This document shows positions 58,725 to 64,000 of a stretch of DNA of 64,000 bases, piece after piece. Numbering within the stretch: position 1 is the stretch's first letter; the number at the start of each line of letters is the position of its first letter. Under the pieces are notes generated by a model. It was given only the letters and a program-made list of their open reading frames with translations, made no database searches and had not been told where the DNA came from. Both the position numbers and the translations under genes were made by a program. The DNA is from Anaerolineales bacterium (GTDB lineage Bacteria; Chloroflexota; Anaerolineae; 4572-78; J111). The DNA lies in NCBI GenBank assembly GCA_015075405.1, contig JABTUK010000005.1, forward strand, positions 248,001-312,000. The letters run 5' to 3'.

Positions 58725-60176
58725 TTATTTACCTACATCCATCAATCTAAACTCCACATTTACCGTTACCCCAATCACATTTGACAAAGCACGGCGCACA
58801 ATATCTCGTAACCGATTCTCCAGCCAATCTTTGGCCATATCCGTTTGCACCCCGACAATGTAATTACCATTTTCACGGCCCAAAAGTGTCGTTCCTTGAA
58901 TAATCGTATCATAAGTGGCCCGCGTCATTTGGGGACGTAACACCGATTGCGTTTCTGCCCAAATGGCTTCATTGACCGAAGGCGGGGTCAAGGCGGGGAG
59001 TGAAGTGGTTGGATTGGGAACCTGGGTTCCCACCGCCTCATATTCCGAATTCTCCAACTCCCGTTCCGAGGGTTGCCTTAAGCCTAAATCTACTTCGGCC
59101 TCATCAGCAAAATCCCGAAGGGCGCGGACAAAAACCGCCCCTTGATTGATTTCAGGGTCTCCTTCAGCCGCATCCAACGCGGCTTGAATCGCTGCCATAT
59201 ACAAATCCAAACGTTCAGGATATAAAGCAATAAGCATTTTATAAAACATGGCCCCTGAATGATGATCTTGCAATAAATCTTCAGTCAAATGAACAATGGG
59301 ATCTAAAATAGAGCGACGATTGTTTTTGTTTAAGTTTGCTCTTCTGAGTTGTTTAATTAATATGTCAAGTTCGTTAACGTTCTTGCTGGATTCTGCCGAT
59401 TTACGGGGGGGTAAATCTGAAAAGGGTAGATTTACATAACTATCTAAGCCGAGATTATTTTGTTTCACAGCAGGCAGTAAATCGGAATTGTCTGGATTAA
59501 CAAGGGGTTTTTGTAAATCAACTTGCTTCGGATTAGCCCTACCTGGTAATTCTAAATTCTTTTGGTTTACATAAGGTAAATCGGCTTTTTGCGGCTCATG
59601 GAAATTGGCGGATATTTTGGGTAAATCCAGGTTGTCACCCTTTACGGCAGGAGCAATGCGATAGGTGTCCAGGCCCAATTCGCCCTGTTGCAGCCGCAGC
59701 AATTCTACCTGTTGCTGCAATCGCGCTTCGTCCTCGGGCACAACCGGGTCTTCCATGAGGATTTCAAGCAAAAACCCCACGCGGCGCGTTTTGCCGTTAT
59801 ACGTTTCGTAGGCATAGCGGATGCGGGGAATAAAAAGGGCGAGATATTTAGCTTTTTCGTCACTAGGAATAATACTACGCCAGGGTTTATCATTGGGGAT
59901 GGGCTGATGTTTTAACCAACTGGCGACTGTCTCTTCGTGGACATCGAGCATTTCAGCCAGCTCACGCCAACTGCACGTGACGCGCTTGGTGCCATCGCTG
60001 CGCCGGGGGGCATCAACACACAAACCACGTAGCAGAATTACCAGACACCAGCGTTCGGGGCCGAGTCGGGGTAACCATTTTTGGGCGGAATAGAGCGTTA
60101 CCGGAACGGCTCGCTCTGGGGCCACAATGGCCGCTCGGGCGCTTAAATATACCGGATGGATTGACAGGTCAGACAT
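58725..60176 (-). CDS. Plasmid-type replication initiator candidate: HTH plus DnaA-N-like domain
   Basis: 483 residues. The N-terminal 160 residues contain a helix-turn-helix (VTCSWRELAEMLDVHEETVASWLKH, about 66-90), as in replication initiators and transcriptional regulators. The middle (about 165-270) is a low-complexity Asn/Leu/Pro stretch. The C-terminal 75 residues (IWAETQSVLRPQMTRATYDTIIQGTTLL...VGVQTDMAKDWLENRLRDIVRRAL) match the DnaA N-terminal domain I, which binds helicase or DiaA-like partners. It is followed by parA and parB on the same strand, a Rep-ParA-ParB order. A chromosomal function is also possible; no AAA+ DnaA core is present. Confidence 0.75.
   Translation of the reverse strand: MSDLSIHPVYLSARAAIVAPERAVPVTLYSAQKWLPRLGPERWCLVILLRGLCVDAPRRSDGTKRVTCSWRELAEMLDVHEETVASWLKHQPIPNDKPWRSIIPSDEKAKYLALFIPRIRYAYETYNGKTRRVGFLLEILMEDPVVPEDEARLQQQVELLRLQQGELGLDTYRIAPAVKGDNLDLPKISANFHEPQKADLPYVNQKNLELPGRANPKQVDLQKPLVNPDNSDLLPAVKQNNLGLDSYVNLPFSDLPPRKSAESSKNVNELDILIKQLRRANLNKNNRRSILDPIVHLTEDLLQDHHSGAMFYKMLIALYPERLDLYMAAIQAALDAAEGDPEINQGAVFVRALRDFADEAEVDLGLRQPSERELENSEYEAVGTQVPNPTTSLPALTPPSVNEAIWAETQSVLRPQMTRATYDTIIQGTTLLGRENGNYIVGVQTDMAKDWLENRLRDIVRRALSNVIGVTVNVEFRLMDVGK
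59015..59032. other. Second copy of the 18-bp palindrome, inside rep
   Basis: TGGGAACCTGGGTTCCCA, exactly the reverse complement of 56191-56208. Here it lies within coding sequence (encoding GTQVPNP of the initiator) and has no T-tract, so a terminator role is unlikely for this copy, whereas a protein-binding site remains possible. Confidence 0.6.
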
Positions 60177-60293
60177 GACCGGACCTTTGTGGAAAGTTTA
60201 ACCAAAAGCGATTTTCATTGTCTCAAACATTGAGCAACAAAGCACTCTTGGGTTAATTTCTTAATATAGTTGAATCAAGGTCGGCCTGTGAAC

Positions 60294-60323
60294 TTGACAG
60301 AACTCACCTCTTTATGGTATATT
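60294..60323 (+). promoter_or_regulatory. Promoter of the small unit next to rep
   Basis: A perfect -35 TTGACA at 60294-60299, an 18-base spacer and TATATT at 60318-60323. The start near 60330 would give a transcript of about 130 nt ending at the terminator. Confidence 0.75.
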
Positions 60324-60351
60324 TATCCCCAGAAAGAGCGATGAGGTAGAA

Positions 60352-60420
60352 ATGACAAAACTGCCTCGGATGGCGGTTCAGATGGCGGCAACCACTCTGA
60401 ACAAAATCGAAAACAACTAA
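60352..60420 (+). CDS. Possible 22-residue peptide
   Basis: ATG 60352 to TAA 60420 encodes a basic peptide starting MTKLPRMAVQMAATTL. GAGG at 60343-60346 is five bases upstream. It lies wholly within the predicted transcript between the promoter and terminator. The peptide is not recognised. The alternative is that the unit is a regulatory RNA and the frame is incidental. Confidence 0.45.
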   Translation: MTKLPRMAVQMAATTLNKIENN

Positions 60421-60431
60421 ACCTTCAGAAT

Positions 60432-60460
60432 AAGAGGCTCGCGGCAACGGGCCTCTTTTT
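60432..60460 (+). terminator. Intrinsic terminator of the small unit
   Basis: AAGAGGCTCG, loop CGGCAA, CGGGCCTCTT forms a 10-bp stem with one G-U pair, followed by TTTTT. Confidence 0.8.
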
Positions 60461-60568
60461 CTATCTCCGTGGCAAGCTAATTTAGGCTGTTATCACCCAA
60501 AATTAGCTTTACTCCAGGCCGTACTATCCAGGATTATAAACATATCTACATAAAATGTCAAGAGTTAC

Positions 60569-60597
60569 TTGTAATTTTGGGGGGTAGGTGCTATAAT
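60569..60597 (+). promoter_or_regulatory. Strong extended -10 promoter for the ATPase gene
   Basis: TTGTAA at 60569-60574, a 17-base spacer, TATAAT at 60592-60597 preceded by TGC (extended -10). Transcription would start near 60604; GGGGAGG at 60614-60620 is the ribosome-binding site. Confidence 0.8.
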
Positions 60598-60630
60598 TAC
60601 GCCCACGTTTGTAGGGGAGGTATCTTCTTA

Positions 60631-61431
60631 ATGCTCGATTTGAGTCCGCTGGGGCTGATAGAGGCCCCTTTCTCGCTCTCGCCCGACCCGCGTTATTTTT
60701 ACGTTTCTCTCCAGCACAAAGCCACTCTGGCTAAAGCCACTTACGCTATTGAACAACGACAGGGTCTTTCGGTTATTTTTGGCGATGTGGGCGTGGGCAA
60801 AACCACCATTGCCCGCCGTCTTTATCAGGTCTATCGGGATCGGGCGGATTATCATACGGCCTATATCCCAACACCGCTTTTCCCCTCAGATTTTCAGTTT
60901 CTCAAAAGTATTTGCGCTGAATTTAACCTGAGTCCCAAACGCAGTAAACTGCTCCAATTAGCCGCTTTTGAGGAATTTTTAATCAAGGCGTTTCGGGATG
61001 ATAAAAATGTTTTGCTTATCATTGACGAAGCTCAGGGTCTCATTGGTCCCCAATTTGAGCTAATTCGTCAACTGTTGAATTTTGAAACAAACACTCAAAA
61101 ACTCATTCAAATTGTTTTGATTGGTCAGAATGAACTGCGCAACAAACTGCGGCTTAAGCGGGCGCTCGCTTCGCGGGTGGCCACTCGCTCAACGTTGGAG
61201 CCGCTCCATTTTGAGGACACGCGATCTATGATCAATTTCCGGGTGATGGTGGCCGGACGCCAGGAGTCTCTCTTTACCGAGGCCGCTTTGATCAGAATCT
61301 ATAATTACAGCCGGGGCATGCCGCGTGATATTTGTGTGATTTGTTTGAACATTTTACCCATCGCCATCCTGAATAAAGTATTGATTGTTGACGAGCCATT
61401 GGTTGAGCAAGTAATCGAGGAGTTGCGGTAA
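60631..61431 (+). CDS. ExeA/TniB-like AAA+ ATPase
   Basis: 266 residues. Walker A GDVGVGKTT at about 51-59, Walker B VLLIIDEAQGL at about 127-137, then LIQIVLIGQNELRNKLRLKRALASRV (sensor 1 and arginine finger). The opening APFSLSPDPRYFYVSLQHKATLAKATYAIEQRQG is the ExeA/MSHA-MshM start. Relatives serve type II secretion, transposition target choice (TniB) and phage functions; beside Rep-ParAB a DNA-maintenance or transposition-helper role is likelier, by inference. ATG 60631 is chosen for its ribosome-binding site ten bases upstream. The following gene overlaps by one base (TAATG). Confidence 0.85.
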   Translation: MLDLSPLGLIEAPFSLSPDPRYFYVSLQHKATLAKATYAIEQRQGLSVIFGDVGVGKTTIARRLYQVYRDRADYHTAYIPTPLFPSDFQFLKSICAEFNLSPKRSKLLQLAAFEEFLIKAFRDDKNVLLIIDEAQGLIGPQFELIRQLLNFETNTQKLIQIVLIGQNELRNKLRLKRALASRVATRSTLEPLHFEDTRSMINFRVMVAGRQESLFTEAALIRIYNYSRGMPRDICVICLNILPIAILNKVLIVDEPLVEQVIEELR

Positions 61432-61778
61432 TGACAGAGAAAAAAGTAGTTCGAGAGGGCCAGGGAACCTTTGCCCAGCTCTACGATGTGCAAGAGGAAT
61501 TAAGCCGGCGGACCGTTAAACCTTTAGGGCGACCGCCCAAGAAGGTTCAGCGTAAACCCACTACCGTCCATTTAACCAAAACAGAAATGAGAAACCTGAA
61601 CAAGTTACATCTTTTGGTCAGCGAGCAGTTTACCGTAAATCGAAGTGAATTGGTGGGTGTGGCAATTGATGTTCTCACACTTTTAGTGGAAGGAAAAGGT
61701 AAAAATTCGATTGAAAGTGCTCAAAATAGAGATATAGAGGCTTTTCGTAAGATAGTTTCTGACTTTATAAAATCATAA
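61431..61778 (+). CDS. Small DNA-binding protein: AT-hook-like motif plus ribbon-helix-helix
   Basis: 115 residues. KPLGRPPKKVQRKP (about 31-44) contains the GRP core of an AT-hook, and TTVHLTKTEMRNLNKLHLLVSEQF...NRSELVGVAIDVLTLLVE (about 45-88) has the strand-helix-helix pattern of ribbon-helix-helix repressors and partition proteins. It is translationally coupled to the ExeA-like ATPase, suggesting a two-component DNA-binding/ATPase pair. A perfect inverted repeat ATAAAATT-GT-AATTTTAT at 61775-61792 spans its stop codon and might act as weak terminator or operator. Confidence 0.75.
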   Translation: MTEKKVVREGQGTFAQLYDVQEELSRRTVKPLGRPPKKVQRKPTTVHLTKTEMRNLNKLHLLVSEQFTVNRSELVGVAIDVLTLLVEGKGKNSIESAQNRDIEAFRKIVSDFIKS

Positions 61779-61792
61779 AATTGTAATTTTAT
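61775..61792. other. AT-rich perfect inverted repeat over the stop codon
   Basis: ATAAAATT, two bases, AATTTTAT, with TATAAAATC repeated directly on both sides. The stem is all A-T so a terminator would be weak; as an AT-hook/ribbon-helix-helix target it would be suitable, which is speculation. Confidence 0.4.
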
Positions 61793-61834
61793 AAAATCGT
61801 GAGGACTTTAAACCATAACCAGAACCAGCCTAAC

Positions 61835-62062
61835 CTAATCCGCCATTCTCATCTTTTGCGCCTGGGCGATCAGGTCTTCCAGTTTGCTTGTATCCAAAAG
61901 CGAAAAGGAAATTCCGGCCATTGCTAACTCTTCGTGTCCTAAATTGTGAAAAGACCGGGCACAGGCCGCCCGCGACATTGCATCATAGATCGCCACAAAA
62001 TCGGCCGCATTAGGATTCTGTTCCAGCACAAAGCGCACAAATTCTACCGCAATCTTATTCAA
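61835..62062 (-). CDS. Small protein of unknown function
   Basis: 75 residues, mostly helical: KIAVEFVRFVLEQNPNAADFVAIYDAMSRAACARSFHNLGHEELAMAGISFSLLDTSKLEDLIAQAQK. It starts with TTG 62062 and has a strong AAGGAG seven bases upstream, which favours a real gene. The pattern resembles DNA- or protein-binding helical bundles, but no family is recognised. It lies in a short gap between convergent genes. Confidence 0.6.
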   Translation of the reverse strand: MNKIAVEFVRFVLEQNPNAADFVAIYDAMSRAACARSFHNLGHEELAMAGISFSLLDTSKLEDLIAQAQKMRMAD

Positions 62063-62153
62063 GATATGCTCCTTTTAAGCCCCTACCCGTCGAGTTTTTA
62101 GTATCCCTCATTATATAACACAACCCTCTTCTCCTGAAAATTGGACAACCGAT

Positions 62154-62855
62154 TTAGCCCAGTATTAGCCTGGTTAACCGCCAAAAAAAGCCGGCCAAGC
62201 ATACCAGATAGATAACCGCAGTAACGACATAAAAAGTGGTTTCACCCCAAACTACAGGACGGTTCCGAGTCATTTGATCTGCTAAAACCTGTAATTTTTC
62301 TCCGGCCGTCAATTGAAAACAAGCCCGAAAGGTAATGTCGGCCCGCAACGGTACCGGACCCAAAAAAGCTTGGCCTGATTGAAAAATATCCCGTTCGATG
62401 CCCCCTACGGTGATCGCATTTCCCTCGACCGACTCGGGGGAGGCTAAGGTAATTAGATAGGTTTTTCCTTCAGAATTGTTGATTGGGGGAAAGGTAAATG
62501 TTCGCCATGATTGATCGCTTACGGTGGCCGCATTGAAAGTCGTCTTAAAAAGTTCCAGACCCGCCAGAGGATTTTGACTATCGGGTTGGGTTTCAAGCAG
62601 CCGCAGGGTTACATCGTGGGTATTTTGCCGCTGATAGGTTTGAAAAAGGAGGTCCACCCGATTTAAATAATTGCGCGGCGCGACAAAACTCTGGCTGATA
62701 ATTTGGTCCCCCCAGATTTGTTGGCTTTCTGTCGGAACTTCATTGTTATTGATGGGCTGGCCTTCGCAAGCCAACTGATCAAGCCAGAAAGCGACAATGA
62801 TGCCAAATCCTATCAGGGCCACACTCAGAAAAGTAATTGTTACCAGTTTTTTCAT
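62154..62855 (-). CDS. Membrane-anchored extracytoplasmic protein, paralogue of 27805-28605
   Basis: 233 residues with an N-terminal helix (VTITFLSVALIGFGIIVAFWL), a beta-rich domain (FVAPRNYLNRVDLLFQTYQRQNTHDVTLRLLE, SWRTFTFPPINNSEGKTYLITLAS) and a C-terminal helix (FYVVTAVIYLVCLAGFFW). The architecture and gene order match the accessory gene at 27805-28605, with low sequence identity. The jelly-roll-like domain could bind carbohydrate; this is unproven. It follows the GT-C-like gene by nine bases. Confidence 0.72.
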   Translation of the reverse strand: MKKLVTITFLSVALIGFGIIVAFWLDQLACEGQPINNNEVPTESQQIWGDQIISQSFVAPRNYLNRVDLLFQTYQRQNTHDVTLRLLETQPDSQNPLAGLELFKTTFNAATVSDQSWRTFTFPPINNSEGKTYLITLASPESVEGNAITVGGIERDIFQSGQAFLGPVPLRADITFRACFQLTAGEKLQVLADQMTRNRPVVWGETTFYVVTAVIYLVCLAGFFWRLTRLILG

Positions 62856-62864
62856 CGCTGAAAC

Positions 62865-64000
62865 TCAGTAGCGGGAATAGAAAATCGGCACGATATAGCC
62901 AAATAGGACGAGGGAGTCAAAAAGGAAAAACAGCGTGATAGCCCCCAGCAAGCCCACTTTCCGCCATCCAAGTGGAATTAACTGCCGCCAACCTAACATC
63001 AAAAACAAGGCTATGGGGGTCATGACCGCATAAAGCGACCGTCCCTGCCGATAGACGATGCTGTTGCTAAGGGCGTTCCAACCCAGGATAATCCCGATGG
63101 CGACAACAACCGCCACGGCCAACACCACCAATGCCTGGATTTCTGGTTGAAATTCTGGCCTGGAGAATAGTCTCCAGCGCATTACCAGGCCGACCATCAA
63201 TCCCCCTATGGCCAGGAGGCAGAGCCAGCCAACCACCTGATACCAAACGGGATGGACTCGAAAGATGGTCCAGCCGGGCATGGCCCAGAAACTTAAAAAG
63301 AGATCCTGCGGCACAATCGGGTCCAAATAAATCTCGTTTTGCCTGAAGCGAGCCAGGGCATCAGGAACAAGTATTATCAGCCGCCGCGGGGCCAGAAAAA
63401 AAAACAGACCGGCCAAAACCAACCCGGCCGGCAGCAGCCAGCGCCAGTATCGCCGGTAGCGCCATAAATAGAACAAGGCGATACAACCGAGGGCGAATGG
63501 TAAAAAGTAAGCTGTGGCTTTGGTCCACATCGCGGTCACTGAGAAACCCAAAATGGCTACCCCGTTGCGCCAGGTAAAGCCGGCGATAATTCCTCTCACC
63601 GTAAAATAGAGAGCAGCCGTTGTCAAAAGTTCGGCCAGGTTGCCGTTGTTGACGGTGGAGAGCATGTGCGTATGTTGAGGATTGAACAGGATTAACCCCG
63701 GCACACCGACGGCCAGGAAAATGTCGTGCGGAAAAATGGCGCGCACCATGAGATAGGCCAGCCCTATAATGCCCAGATTCATCAAGACGGTATTCAGCCG
63801 TACCAGGTAAAGCTGGAGGATGATATTTTGCTGGGGCGTTAAAAACAGCGGCCAACCCATCAAGGCGTAGGTAGGCCGGCTGCCATATAGACCCTTATAA
63901 ATCTCGTGATAAAGGGCAACGTGATCGCTTAGCCGCGAGTTGGGCTTTTGTGGGGGGCGTCCACTATCCAGGAAATCCCAAAAATTAAAGGTAAATAGAG
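62865..64000 (-). CDS. GT-C/DUF2142-like membrane protein, cut by the window edge
   Basis: The frame is open to 64000, so the N-terminus lies outside the window; residues upstream of the first internal start include LYHEIYKGLYGSRPTYALMGWPLF. It has nine or more helices. It parallels the protein at 28613: FNPQHTHMLSTVNNGNLAELLTTAALYF against WPMHTHVGASVTVDSLAELLASAFF, and a shared closing stretch (ALFLMLGWRQLIPLGWRK against ALYLYLGFRQLFPRPWRK). Probably a lipid-linked-sugar-dependent glycosyltransferase. Confidence 0.8.
   Translation of the reverse strand, partial: LFTFNFWDFLDSGRPPQKPNSRLSDHVALYHEIYKGLYGSRPTYALMGWPLFLTPQQNIILQLYLVRLNTVLMNLGIIGLAYLMVRAIFPHDIFLAVGVPGLILFNPQHTHMLSTVNNGNLAELLTTAALYFTVRGIIAGFTWRNGVAILGFSVTAMWTKATAYFLPFALGCIALFYLWRYRRYWRWLLPAGLVLAGLFFFLAPRRLIILVPDALARFRQNEIYLDPIVPQDLFLSFWAMPGWTIFRVHPVWYQVVGWLCLLAIGGLMVGLVMRWRLFSRPEFQPEIQALVVLAVAVVVAIGIILGWNALSNSIVYRQGRSLYAVMTPIALFLMLGWRQLIPLGWRKVGLLGAITLFFLFDSLVLFGYIVPIFYSRY

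Larger units (their letters stand above)
60177..60630. other. Regulatory and possible origin region between rep and the ATPase gene
   Basis: A 450-bp divergent region. It contains the small promoter-ORF-terminator unit at 60294-60460 and the extended -10 promoter at 60569-60597. Small inverted repeats TTAACC/GGTTAA and CTCAA/TTGAG occur near 60200-60260. No iteron array or cluster of DnaA boxes is visible, so an origin here is only suggested by position next to rep. Confidence 0.4.

Noticed and set aside
60323..60331. TTATCCCCA, one mismatch from a DnaA box
   Set aside because: Single, overlaps the -10 region of a promoter, and no cluster of boxes is nearby; not enough for an origin call.

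Overview
The window looks like a piece of a Chloroflexota genome of the Anaerolineae/Caldilineae/Ardenticatenia kind. This is an inference from gene content: moderate GC, many Ala/Glu/Pro/Thr-rich lipoprotein linkers, F420/FMN-type luciferase-like oxidoreductase, LivHMGF and SsuBC-type transporters, very large polytopic proteins, and no outer-membrane (LPS, BamA, TonB) genes. No rRNA, tRNA or CRISPR array was seen.

Layout. 1-10.2 kb (mixed strands): a secreted-protein fragment at the left edge, a YabN-like MazG pyrophosphohydrolase, a lipoprotein, an M50 protease, an MsbA-like ABC exporter, a probable structured small RNA (about 5492-5699), a two-gene operon of unknown function, a LysM/M23 cell-wall hydrolase and a NagD-like HAD phosphatase. 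10.6-27.5 kb (+ strand): a nutrient uptake and catabolism island. It has two SsuC-type permeases, one SsuB-type ATPase, a full LivHMGF set, one 822-residue binding lipoprotein that fuses a LivJ-type domain to an NMT1/THI5-type domain, then a carbamoyl-amide hydrolase, an LLM oxidoreductase and a dihydropyrimidinase/hydantoinase. The likely theme is import of a cyclic ureide or pyrimidine and its reductive/hydrolytic breakdown. An IS5-family element sits between the transport and enzyme halves.

27.8-43.1 kb (- strand): a 15-kb polysaccharide operon running from a clear promoter at 43.06-43.09 kb. It contains a Wzx flippase, a sulfotransferase, six glycosyltransferases, a methyltransferase, an FAD mutase/oxidase-like protein, a WbaP-like initiating transferase and a GT-C/DUF2142-like membrane protein with an accessory protein. 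43.1-48.0 kb: a Thr/Pro/Glu-repeat surface protein, a TPR protein and a Wzm/Wzt export pair. 48.4-56.2 kb (+): a 1945-residue membrane protein with a zinc ribbon, a PrsW-type protease and a small anchored protein.

56.2-61.8 kb: a replicon-type module made of Rep (HTH plus DnaA-N-like domain), ParA, ParB, a small promoter-ORF-terminator unit, an ExeA/TniB-like ATPase and an AT-hook/ribbon-helix-helix protein. The last 2 kb hold a second copy of the GT-C/accessory pair, cut by the right edge.

Dispersed through the intergenic regions are three repeat classes: a family with shared 17-bp terminal inverted repeats but different cores, elements ending in GTCATTTCGA or GTCATTGC, and hairpins built from short repeated words. 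The most interesting points are the fused dual-receptor lipoprotein with its two transporters, the Rep-ParA-ParB module with a duplicated ParB motif and a twice-occurring 18-bp palindrome, and two compact promoter-to-terminator units that may encode small RNAs or a peptide.
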